Shown: positions 8,327-15,946 of the stretch, one piece after another
How positions within the stretch are numbered: the first letter of the stretch is position 1
Layout of the letters: the number at the start of each line of letters is the position of its first letter
Source of the DNA: Flavobacterium columnare NBRC 100251 = ATCC 23463
GTDB taxonomy: Bacteria > Bacteroidota > Bacteroidia > Flavobacteriales > Flavobacteriaceae
Length of the DNA: 53,108 nt
Assembly (NCBI RefSeq): GCF_002530675.1
Contig: NZ_PCMX01000008.1
Span: 1 to 53,108, forward strand
Direction of reading: 5' to 3'
The notes under the pieces: model-generated
What the model was told of the DNA's origin: nothing
Seen by the model: the letters and a program-made list of their open reading frames with translations, nothing else
The model's database searches: none
Made by a program: the position numbers and the translations under genes

Positions 8327-8410
8327 TACTCAAGGCGGGACTTGAACCCGCACGAACTAATGTTCACTGGATTTTAAGTCCAGCGTGTCTACCAATTCCA
8401 CCACTCGAGC
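8327..8410 (-). tRNA. tRNA-Leu (anticodon TAA), copy 2
   Basis: Identical in sequence to the other two tRNA-Leu genes here. It is 58 bases upstream of tRNA-Gly copy 2 and is not itself preceded by a tRNA-Gly at short distance. Confidence 0.97.
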
Positions 8411-8498
8411 GTATATTTTTTAAAACTTATGCAACCATGAACGTATATAAAGTAATTAAATTACTTTATCCCTTTCCTACTTTTGAAAGGATTTTTTG

Positions 8499-8582
8499 TA
8501 CTCAAGGCGGGACTTGAACCCGCACGAACTAATGTTCACTGGATTTTAAGTCCAGCGTGTCTACCAATTCCACCACTCGAGC
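8499..8582 (-). tRNA. tRNA-Leu (anticodon TAA), copy 1
   Basis: Identical to copies 2 and 3. It follows tRNA-Gly copy 1 after a 19-base spacer that matches the spacer of the second Gly-Leu pair except at one base. Confidence 0.97.
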
Positions 8583-8601
8583 GTTGCTATTCTAGTAACA
8601 G

Positions 8602-8674
8602 AGCGAAAAACGGGGTTCGAACCCGCGACCTCAACCTTGGCAAGGTTGCGCTCTACCAACTGAGCTATTTTCGC
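8602..8674 (-). tRNA. tRNA-Gly (anticodon GCC), copy 1
   Basis: Identical to tRNA-Gly copy 2. It is the first gene of the five-tRNA cluster, 43 bases from the promoter -7 box. Confidence 0.97.
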
Positions 8675-8716
8675 ATTTAATTTAAAGAACATTGCCTTAC
8701 TTCCGTATTGCGAGTG

Positions 8717-8747
8717 CAAATATACAACAAGAATCAGTATTTACAAA
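8717..8747 (-). promoter_or_regulatory. Promoter of the Gly/Leu tRNA cluster
   Basis: On the minus strand TTTG (8747-8744) and TATATTTG (8724-8717) are 19 bases apart, the same geometry as the tRNA-Phe promoter. Confidence 0.85.
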
Positions 8748-8816
8748 TACTTAAATAAAAAAAAATCAAAACTTTTTTTAAATATTTAAGATTCAATTCT
8801 TTAAATTTCTAAAAAA

Positions 8817-11441
8817 TTATTTTTTTGCAAGCATACGCTTGATTTCATTTAGTTTCATTAAAGCTTCTACGGGAGTCAAGGTATTAATATCTAAATTCTG
8901 AATTTCTTCTTTTATTTCTTGCAACAAAGGATCATCTAAATTAAAAAAACTTAGTTGCATTTCTTCTTCTTCATTGCCTAAGTTCCCTTGTGCTGTTTTA
9001 CCGTTTAAAACCTCCGAAGAATGATTTTTTTCTAATTTTTTTAGAATCTTACCCGCTCTTTGTATAACTGTTTGCGGCATTCCAGCCATTTTAGCCACGT
9101 GAATACCAAAACTATGCGCACTTCCTCCTTTTTCTAATTTACGGATAAATAGCACATTGTCTTTTAATTCTTTTACAGACACATTATAGTTTTGAATTCG
9201 AGTTAACGTTTCTGTCATCTCATTAAGTTCATGATAATGAGTAGCAAAAAGTGTTTTGGGTTGTGCTGGATTTTCATGTAAAAACTCTGCAATAGCCCAT
9301 GCAATAGACACACCATCATACGTACTCGTTCCTCTCCCTATTTCATCCAACAAAACTAAGCTTCTATTGGATATATTATTTAGGATTGATGCGGTTTCAT
9401 TCATTTCCACCATAAAGGTTGACTCCCCCATAGATATATTGTCACTAGCTCCCACACGCGTAAATATCTTATCAACCACGCCCATAGTTACGGCTTCAGC
9501 GGGTACAAAACTCCCCATTTGTGCCAATAAAACAATAAGCGCTGTTTGTCTTAGTATAGCTGATTTTCCTGACATATTAGGCCCTGTAATCATAACCACT
9601 TGTTGGAGGTCTCGATCAAGATACACATCATTGGCTATATACGGCACTCCTATAGGCAATTGTTTTTCAATAACTGGATGGCGTCCGTTTTTTATATCTA
9701 ATACATACGTATCGTTAATTTCTGGACACACGTAATTGTTTTCAATTGCTTGTTGCGCAAACGAAGTCAAACAATCCAACTGAGCAATGAGGTTAGCATT
9801 ATGCTGAACAGGCTTAATATAGGTTGCAACCCAAGTTACTAACTGTTCAAACAAAGACATTTCTAATTGATGAATTTTTTCTTCGGCTCCTAATATTTTT
9901 GATTCGTATTCTTTTAATTCCTCTGTTATATAGCGTTCTGCATTTACCAATGTTTGCTTACGAATCCACTCTGAAGGCACTTTGTCTTTATGTGTATTCC
10001 GAACTTCTATATAATATCCAAAAACATTATTAAAAGAAATTTTCAAAGATGGTATACCAGTTTTTTCAGATTCTCTTTTTTCTATTGCTTCCAAAAACTC
10101 TTTCCCTGAATTTGAAATATTTCGTAATTCATCTAATTCTTCATTTACTCCTAGCGCAATGGCATTTCCTTTATTAATTGCCACTGGTGCATCTGGATTT
10201 AGTGTATTACTAATTTTTTCTCTTAGCAATTCACAAGCATGCAAACTATCCCCTATTACTTTCACCGCCTCCTGAGTGCTTTTTAAAGCAAGTGTCTTAA
10301 CTGGTTCAATAGCATCTAAAGAATCTTTTAAATACACTAATTCTCTTGGCGAAACTCTTCCAGCTGCCACTTTAGATATCAAACGTTCTAGATCTGATAT
10401 CTGCTTAATCTGTTGTTGAACTTGACACAATAGATCTTGATTATCTTTAAAATAACCAACTACTTCATGGCGTCCTTTAATCTTATTTATATCTTTTAGC
10501 GGAAGAGCTAACCATCGTTTTAACAAGCGTCCTCCCATAGGAGAAAGAGTACGATCTATTACATCTAACAAGGTAACAGCGTTAGGATTATAACTATGAT
10601 ATAACTCTAAATTACGAATAGTAAAACGATCCATCCAAACGTAAGCATCTTCTGCAATGCGGTGAATAGAGGTTATATGCTGAATTTTATTATGTTGGGT
10701 TTCGGATAAATAATACAAAATAGCTCCTGAAGCAATAACACCATGCTCTAACTCTTCTATTCCAAAACCTTTTAGAGAATTGGTTTGAAAATGATTAATC
10801 AAACTTTCAGTTGCATAGTCTTGTTTGTATACCCAATCTTCAAGATAAAAGGCGTGAAAATTTTCACCAAAAAGTCCTACAAATTCTTTCTTATTCTGCT
10901 TAGGAACTAAAATCTCACTTGGATTAAAATTTTGCAATAATTTATCTACATAATCCGCATTTCCTTCAGAAGTTAAAAACTCGCCTGTTGATACATCTAA
11001 AAAAGCCACACCTAATTGTTTCTTACCAAAATAAACAGAAGCCAAAAAGTTATTAGATTTAGACATCAACACCTCATCATTCATAGAAACACCAGGAGTA
11101 ACTAACTCTGTTACTCCGCGTTTTACAATAGTCTTGGTCATTTTGGGATCTTCCAACTGATCACAAATAGCCACACGTAAACCCGCCTTTACCAATTTTG
11201 GCAAATACGTATTTAAAGAGTGATGTGGAAACCCCGCCAAGGCCGTTTCACTTTCTGTTCCACTCCCTCTTTTTGTTAAAGTGATTCCTAAAATACGAGC
11301 TGTGCGAACAGCATCCTCTCCAAAGGTTTCGTAAAAATCACCCACTCTAAACAACAAACAAGCATCTGGATATTTAGCCTTAATCTCGTTATACTGCTTC
11401 ATTAGAGGAGTTTCCTTAGGTGTTTTAGCTTTTACTGACAA
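8817..11441 (-). CDS. mutS: DNA mismatch repair protein MutS
   Basis: MutS binds mispaired bases and recruits MutL in an ATP-dependent way. The 874 residues show the mismatch-reading Phe-x-Glu motif (GDFYETF, Phe36 and Glu38), the clamp and lever regions, the Walker A loop GPNMSGKS at 620-627, Walker B LVLLDE at 695-700 followed by GRGTSTYDG, and the helix-turn-helix with a variable acidic linker near the C terminus. Length is normal. No ATG lies upstream in frame before a stop. The start is either TTG at 11441, which adds a Lys-rich tail, or ATG at codon 14 (MKQYNEI). Family alignments usually begin before that Met, so I keep TTG. It is divergent from the DUF1573 gene. Confidence 0.97.
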   Translation of the reverse strand: MSVKAKTPKETPLMKQYNEIKAKYPDACLLFRVGDFYETFGEDAVRTARILGITLTKRGSGTESETALAGFPHHSLNTYLPKLVKAGLRVAICDQLEDPKMTKTIVKRGVTELVTPGVSMNDEVLMSKSNNFLASVYFGKKQLGVAFLDVSTGEFLTSEGNADYVDKLLQNFNPSEILVPKQNKKEFVGLFGENFHAFYLEDWVYKQDYATESLINHFQTNSLKGFGIEELEHGVIASGAILYYLSETQHNKIQHITSIHRIAEDAYVWMDRFTIRNLELYHSYNPNAVTLLDVIDRTLSPMGGRLLKRWLALPLKDINKIKGRHEVVGYFKDNQDLLCQVQQQIKQISDLERLISKVAAGRVSPRELVYLKDSLDAIEPVKTLALKSTQEAVKVIGDSLHACELLREKISNTLNPDAPVAINKGNAIALGVNEELDELRNISNSGKEFLEAIEKRESEKTGIPSLKISFNNVFGYYIEVRNTHKDKVPSEWIRKQTLVNAERYITEELKEYESKILGAEEKIHQLEMSLFEQLVTWVATYIKPVQHNANLIAQLDCLTSFAQQAIENNYVCPEINDTYVLDIKNGRHPVIEKQLPIGVPYIANDVYLDRDLQQVVMITGPNMSGKSAILRQTALIVLLAQMGSFVPAEAVTMGVVDKIFTRVGASDNISMGESTFMVEMNETASILNNISNRSLVLLDEIGRGTSTYDGVSIAWAIAEFLHENPAQPKTLFATHYHELNEMTETLTRIQNYNVSVKELKDNVLFIRKLEKGGSAHSFGIHVAKMAGMPQTVIQRAGKILKKLEKNHSSEVLNGKTAQGNLGNEEEEMQLSFFNLDDPLLQEIKEEIQNLDINTLTPVEALMKLNEIKRMLAKK

Positions 11442-11509
11442 AACGTTAATTTTTTTGATTAATCGCGACGAATTTACTTATTTTGGCGTAATATTTGATC
11501 AAATATTTT

Positions 11510-11517
11510 TACATTTG
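11510..11517 (+). promoter_or_regulatory. Candidate -7 box of the DUF1573 gene
   Basis: TACATTTG fits TAnnTTTG and lies 24 bases ahead of ATG 11542. The closest TTTTG upstream is 24 bases away, longer than the usual spacing of about 19. Confidence 0.45.
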
Positions 11518-11541
11518 TGTATAACTAATTACAAGTCAATT

Positions 11542-12060
11542 ATGAAAAAGGCAATACTAGCAGTAGCAACAATAGTATTTTTAGGAAATTTATCATCTAA
11601 TGCTCAAGAAAAAGCAAAAAAGGCCGCTTCAAAAGCAAAAATGGAAGTAGCTAAAAAAACAGAAGAAACAAAATTTGAAATTACAAAAGTATCAGGCCCT
11701 GGGATGTATGTAGAAAAAGAAACTATAGACTATGGTACAATTGAACAAGGTGCTGACGGAAAAAGAGAATTTGTTATTGTTAACAATGGTAGCGAACCAT
11801 TGGTTATTTCAAACGCTCAAGGTTCTTGCGGTTGTACTGTTCCTTCTTTTCCTAAAGAGCCAATTGCTCCAGGAGCAAAAGCTGTAATTGGTGTTAAATA
11901 TGATACAAACCGTGTAGGAGCTATTAACAAATCGGTAACGGTTACTACAAACATGAAAGATAATCCTACCAAAGTATTGCACATTACAGGTAATGTTGTG
12001 GCTAAACCAGCACCAACTAGCCCTCTAGATGCTAAACCAACAGGTCCGACTGTACAGTAA
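11542..12060 (+). CDS. DUF1573 domain exported protein
   Basis: The 172-residue protein has a signal peptide (MKKAILAVATIVFLGNLSSNAQ), a Lys/Ala/Glu-rich linker, and one DUF1573 Ig-like domain at about 55-155. The typical pattern is visible: IDYGTIEQGADGKREFVIVN, then PLVISNAQGSCGCTVP, then PIAPGAKAVIGVKYDTN. The SCGCT cysteine pair is a hallmark of the family. DUF1573 proteins are common exported beta-sandwich proteins of Bacteroidota with no settled function. I chose ATG 11542 because upstream in-frame codons would overlap the promoter. A terminator follows. The sequence ends in a Pro/Thr-rich tail. Confidence 0.88.
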   Translation: MKKAILAVATIVFLGNLSSNAQEKAKKAASKAKMEVAKKTEETKFEITKVSGPGMYVEKETIDYGTIEQGADGKREFVIVNNGSEPLVISNAQGSCGCTVPSFPKEPIAPGAKAVIGVKYDTNRVGAINKSVTVTTNMKDNPTKVLHITGNVVAKPAPTSPLDAKPTGPTVQ

Positions 12061-12084
12061 TTAAAAGCTTTTTTAAAGATTTAT

Positions 12085-12109
12085 AAAGCTCTCCTTGGAG
12101 GGCTTTTTT
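12085..12109 (+). terminator. Terminator of the DUF1573 gene
   Basis: AAAGCTCTCC and GGAGGGCTTT form a stem with one G-T pair around a very short centre, followed by a T run. Confidence 0.8.
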
Positions 12110-12217
12110 GTTTCATTCTACTAAAACAGCAATTTATACCCCTTCCTTATCATAGATAATACTAACGAATTAACAACAGTATATACAAAACAACATTATT
12201 TATTATCGAAAGAAATG

Positions 12218-12225
12218 TAAATTTG
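12218..12225 (+). promoter_or_regulatory. -7 box placed 4 bases before a start codon
   Basis: TAAATTTG matches TAnnTTTG. Only TCCG separates it from ATG 12230, so a transcript would begin at or next to the start codon. No TTTG at -33 is seen. Confidence 0.45.
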
Positions 12226-12229
12226 TCCG

Positions 12230-12763
12230 ATGAGAAAAATTGAGAATAGCGAATTAGAACGCAAAACAGTAGAGGAGTTCAAAGAAGCTCAAAAAACACC
12301 TCTTATTATCATATTAGACGATATACGAAGCCTTCACAACATTGGTTCTGTATTTAGAACAAGTGATGCTTTTTTAATTGAAAAGATCTATTTATGTGGA
12401 ATTACCGCCACGCCTCCTAACAAAGAAATTCATAAAACAGCTTTAGGAGCAACTGAAACGGTTTGTTGGGAATACCATAAAGACGTGTTAGAGGTTATTG
12501 AAAATCTTAAAAAAGAAGAAGTTGAAGTATATGCTATTGAACAAGTTGAAAACGCAATATTCCTTGATCAATTTCAACCTAAACTTACTAAAAAATATGC
12601 TTTGGTTTTTGGAAATGAAGTTTTTGGAGTAAATCAAGAAGCTGTAAAACTTTGCCATGGAGCCATTGAAATACCTCAACTGGGCACTAAACATTCTTTG
12701 AATATTTCTGTAAGTACAGGTATTGTTGTCTGGGATTTGTTTTGCAAACTAAACAAAAAATAA
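12230..12763 (+). CDS. SpoU/TrmH family RNA 2'-O-methyltransferase
   Basis: SpoU-class enzymes transfer methyl groups from S-adenosylmethionine to ribose 2'-OH in tRNA or rRNA using a knotted SPOUT fold. All three family motifs are present in the 177 residues: NIGSVFRTSDAF (motif 1, with the catalytic Arg), ALVFGNEVFGV (motif 2) and IPQLGTKHSLNISVSTGIVVW (motif 3). The protein is a minimal catalytic domain without the extra N-terminal RNA-binding domain of RlmB, so it may be TrmL- or TrmH-like; the target base cannot be told. It is convergent with folK-dNK and shares a bidirectional terminator with it. Confidence 0.9.
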   Translation: MRKIENSELERKTVEEFKEAQKTPLIIILDDIRSLHNIGSVFRTSDAFLIEKIYLCGITATPPNKEIHKTALGATETVCWEYHKDVLEVIENLKKEEVEVYAIEQVENAIFLDQFQPKLTKKYALVFGNEVFGVNQEAVKLCHGAIEIPQLGTKHSLNISVSTGIVVWDLFCKLNKK

Positions 12764-12805
12764 AAAGGATTAAAGGTTTTTATATAAAATCCCTTTAATC
12801 CTTTT
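12763..12805. terminator. Bidirectional terminator between trmH-like and folK-dNK
   Basis: AAAAGGATTAAAGG (12763-12776) is fully complementary to CCTTTAATCCTTTT (12792-12805) around a 15-base loop. It serves both converging genes. Confidence 0.85.
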
Positions 12806-12813
12806 CAGTGTTT

Positions 12814-13950
12814 CTAGCAATTTAATTTTTCTTGTATTTTTTGCAAGATAATTACATAATCCTCCTGTCGTTTTACAAAATCCAAATCAGAAACATCTAT
12901 TACTAATACATTTAATCCTAATTGCGTTTTAATATAATCTAAATACCCTTTATTAATTTTATCTAAATATTCTGCAGGTATTTCTTGTTCATAACTACGC
13001 CCTCTCTTTTTTATATTTTTGAGTAATCTATCGGTGTTCTGATATAAGTATACGTATAAATCAGGTTTGGGCATTTCTTTATAAATAATATCAAATAGGG
13101 TTTTATAAAGGCGAAACTCATCACCTTGTAACGTAACCTTTGCAAAAATCAAGGATTTAAAAATATGATAATCTGCCACTACAAAATCTGCAAAAAGATC
13201 AAATTGCGACAGATCGTCAGCTAACTGTTGGTAACGATCCGCCAAAAATGACATTTCTAATGGGAAAGCATAACGTCCTTGGTCTTTGTAAAATTTAGGC
13301 AAAAAAGGATTATCTGCAAAACGTTCTAAAACTAATTTAGCATTAAAATCTGCTGCTATTTTGGAAGCTAAAGTAGTCTTACCTGCTCCAATATTTCCTT
13401 CTATAGCTATGTAATTTAGTTTATCTACATCAAACTGTTTAATAGGAGCCGTTAGTTCAGCAACTACTTCACAAGAGCTAGTATCTGGACAGTCTAACAA
13501 CAAACGATCTATATTTTTGCACAAAACAGGATGCACCCATTCTACCCCAAGATCCTTCATAGGGTACAACACAAAACGTCTGTTTTGCATGTGAAGATGC
13601 GGAATTATTAAATTTTCAGTATTTAATACCTGATCATCAAACGCTACAATATCTATATCAATAATACGGGATTCATAGCCTACTTCTTTCTTCCTTTGAC
13701 GACCCATTTCTTTTTCTATACCTCCTATTTTCCTTAAAACTTGTTCAGGCGTAAAAGAGGTATGAATAAGTATTGCACAATTATAAAAAGCATCGCTTTC
13801 AAACCCCCAAGCAGGTGTTTCATACAACTTTGACACTTGTAGAACCAATCCAATTTTATTATGAATCAACTGTATACAAGTCATTATATGATCAAGTTTC
13901 TCCCCTTGATTACTCCCTAAAGATAATATAACTTTTTTTTGTATTCCCAT
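12814..13950 (-). CDS. folK: Fusion: HPPK (FolK) with deoxynucleoside kinase
   Basis: Two enzymes are joined in 378 residues. Residues 1-150 are 6-hydroxymethyl-dihydropterin pyrophosphokinase of folate synthesis: LSLGSNQGEKL at the start, and the signature SRIIDIDIVAF with Arg95, Asp98 and Asp100. Residues 180-378 are a deoxynucleoside kinase of the dAdo/dGuo type: P-loop EGNIGAGKTT (about 184-193), LERFADNPF, DRYQQL (the ERS/DRY-type motif) and the lid KKRGRSYEQEI. The first domain belongs to folate supply and the second to deoxynucleotide salvage. I know this fusion from Bacteroidota; its benefit is unclear. ATG 13950 is used; a TTG lies three codons upstream. Confidence 0.92.
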   Translation of the reverse strand: MGIQKKVILSLGSNQGEKLDHIMTCIQLIHNKIGLVLQVSKLYETPAWGFESDAFYNCAILIHTSFTPEQVLRKIGGIEKEMGRQRKKEVGYESRIIDIDIVAFDDQVLNTENLIIPHLHMQNRRFVLYPMKDLGVEWVHPVLCKNIDRLLLDCPDTSSCEVVAELTAPIKQFDVDKLNYIAIEGNIGAGKTTLASKIAADFNAKLVLERFADNPFLPKFYKDQGRYAFPLEMSFLADRYQQLADDLSQFDLFADFVVADYHIFKSLIFAKVTLQGDEFRLYKTLFDIIYKEMPKPDLYVYLYQNTDRLLKNIKKRGRSYEQEIPAEYLDKINKGYLDYIKTQLGLNVLVIDVSDLDFVKRQEDYVIILQKIQEKLNC

Positions 13951-13988
13951 GCTTGGCAAAGTAACTAAAAAGAATTGGAGAATAGAAG

Positions 13989-13996
13989 TATATTTG
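13989..13996 (+). promoter_or_regulatory. Candidate -7 box of sppA
   Basis: TATATTTG lies 74 bases ahead of the sppA ATG, implying a leader of roughly 70 bases. No TTTG at the -33 position. Confidence 0.45.
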
Positions 13997-14070
13997 CATC
14001 TGTGTTAATAACTTATTTTTTCATGTAACTTTTTTAATTTTTTAAACACTAATCTGTAAAAAACAAAACA

Positions 14071-15840
14071 ATGAATTTTTTAAAAAATGTATTAGCAAGC
14101 ATAATTGGTCTTTTCATATTCTGCATGATCTGCTTTTTTAGCATTATTATACTAGGCACTTTACTAGCTGGCGGAAAAGAAAAAATAGAAATTAAAGACA
14201 ATTCCGTACTGATATTAAATTTAGAAAAAATAACGGAAGATTATGCTGGAAAGTTTAATTATGAAGATATGCCTTTTTTAAACGAGAAAGGAAAAGGGGA
14301 AGGCTTAACAGATATATTAAAAGCAATCCAACAGGCTAAAGAAGACACCAAAATAAAAGGAATTTCTATTTTAAACAACACGCTCAATCTGGGTATTGCT
14401 CAAACCAAAGCTCTTAGAGATCAACTAGAAGACTTTAAAAAATCAGGAAAATTTATATTAGCGTACGGCAATACCTATTCACAAAAAGAATACTATCTAA
14501 ACTCTGTTGCCAATACAATTTATTTAAATCCTGTTGGCGAATTAGAGTTTAAAGGCTTATCTAGCGAAGTAATGTATTTTAAAGATTTTCAAGATAAAAC
14601 AGGCATCAAAATGGAGGTAATCCGACATGGAAAATACAAGAGTGCTGTTGAACCTTTCTTGACGAACACTATGAGTTCTGAAAATCGTGAACAAATTAGT
14701 ACTTTTTTAAATTCTATTTGGAAGGCTGTAGTTGAGGATATAGCTCAATCAAGAAACGTATCTGTAATGGATTTGAATGCAATAGCAACTGATTTGTTAG
14801 CCCGTACACCTGAGTTAGCAAAACGTCATAAGCTAGTAGATATAGTAGCATACGAAGACATTTATCATCAAGACATCAAAAAAAGATTAAAAGTAGCTAA
14901 TAACGAAGATTATAACACTGTAACAATCCTTGATTATTCCAAAGAATTAGCTAGTAATGAAGAATTTAGTTTAGGTGAAAAAATTGCTGTTATTTATGCA
15001 CAAGGTGAGATAGGTTCGGGAGAAGGGGATCTAAATACTGTGGGAGAAGGCTCTATGAAAAGATCATTAAAAGAAGCTCGTGAAGACCAAGACATCAAGG
15101 CTATTGTATTACGCATTAATAGTCCTGGAGGAAACGCCCTAACCTCTGATTTAATTTGGAGAGAAATAGAACTAACCAAAAAAACAAAACCAGTAATTGT
15201 ATCTATGGGCAATCTGGCTGCATCTGGAGGTTATTACATAGCTTGTAATGCCAACAAAATCTTTGCGGAATCAAGTACAATAACTGGTTCTATTGGAGTT
15301 TTTGGTATGCTACCAAACTTATCCGAAATCAGCAAACGATATGGTATCAATACAGAAACGGTAGAAACTCATAAAAACGCATCGGGATATAGTGTTTTTG
15401 AACCAATAGACACTGATTTTAGGAACTTTACACAAGAGGGTGTTGAAAATATTTATAAAACATTTGTAAACCGTGTGGCTAAAGGGCGTAAAATGACTTT
15501 TGAACAAGTAGATGCTATAGCACAAGGCCGTGTTTGGAGTGGCTCTGATGCCCTTAGAATTGGATTAGTAGACCAAATTGGAGGACTAGACGATGCCATA
15601 GCTTACGCAGCTACTATTTCGAAAGCAAAAGATTATAACACAATATCGTATCCTGAATTTGAAAAAAATTTCTTTGATGAATTTGAAAAGAGCGGATTTA
15701 TAAGTTTCTTTAAAACTCGCGAAAATCTCTTAAAAGAACAAATTGGCGAAGAAGGTTTAGAAATGATTCATCAAATAAAACGAATGAATAATCGAAAGGG
15801 GATGCAATTAATACTTCCTTATGAGTTAAAAATAAATTAA
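14071..15840 (+). CDS. sppA: Signal peptide peptidase SppA, long (67K) form
   Basis: SppA is a membrane-anchored serine protease with a Ser-Lys dyad that clears cleaved signal peptides. The 589-residue length and two tandem S49 domains mark the long form. Residues 8-33 form the membrane anchor. The N-terminal domain supplies the general-base lysine in [11 protein letters not shown] (Lys190). The C-terminal domain carries the nucleophile in [11 protein letters not shown] (Ser385), with [13 protein letters not shown] ahead of it and [12 protein letters not shown] behind. Both catalytic residues are present, so the enzyme should be active. A terminator follows closely. Confidence 0.95.
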   Translation: MNFLKNVLASIIGLFIFCMICFFSIIILGTLLAGGKEKIEIKDNSVLILNLEKITEDYAGKFNYEDMPFLNEKGKGEGLTDILKAIQQAKEDTKIKGISILNNTLNLGIAQTKALRDQLEDFKKSGKFILAYGNTYSQKEYYLNSVANTIYLNPVGELEFKGLSSEVMYFKDFQDKTGIKMEVIRHGKYKSAVEPFLTNTMSSENREQISTFLNSIWKAVVEDIAQSRNVSVMDLNAIATDLLARTPELAKRHKLVDIVAYEDIYHQDIKKRLKVANNEDYNTVTILDYSKELASNEEFSLGEKIAVIYAQGEIGSGEGDLNTVGEGSMKRSLKEAREDQDIKAIVLRINSPGGNALTSDLIWREIELTKKTKPVIVSMGNLAASGGYYIACNANKIFAESSTITGSIGVFGMLPNLSEISKRYGINTETVETHKNASGYSVFEPIDTDFRNFTQEGVENIYKTFVNRVAKGRKMTFEQVDAIAQGRVWSGSDALRIGLVDQIGGLDDAIAYAATISKAKDYNTISYPEFEKNFFDEFEKSGFISFFKTRENLLKEQIGEEGLEMIHQIKRMNNRKGMQLILPYELKIN

Positions 15841-15851
15841 CGTATAATACA

Positions 15852-15885
15852 AAAATCCGTTTTCATATTAAAGCGGATTTTTTTT
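15852..15885 (+). terminator. Terminator of sppA
   Basis: AAAATCCG and CGGATTTT form the stem, extended by a G-T pair and three A-T pairs around CATATT. A T run follows and leads directly into a -7 box at 15889. Confidence 0.82.
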
Positions 15886-15888
15886 ATG

Positions 15889-15896
15889 TATTTTTG
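15889..15896 (+). promoter_or_regulatory. Candidate -7 box of the AsmA-like gene
   Basis: TATTTTTG fits TAnnTTTG and starts 4 bases after the T run of the sppA terminator. It is 50 bases ahead of ATG 15947. Confidence 0.45.
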
Positions 15897-15946
15897 TGTG
15901 TAAGCTAAAAAGCTTTACAAGATACAATTTCAAAAAAGATTATAAA

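Noticed and set aside
8483..8680. Open frame on the plus strand across tRNA-Leu and tRNA-Gly
   Set aside because: It is antisense to two certain tRNA genes and resembles no protein.
9256..9735. 159-codon frame opposite mutS
   Set aside because: It lies wholly within mutS on the other strand and has no protein-like features beyond the shadow of conserved codons.
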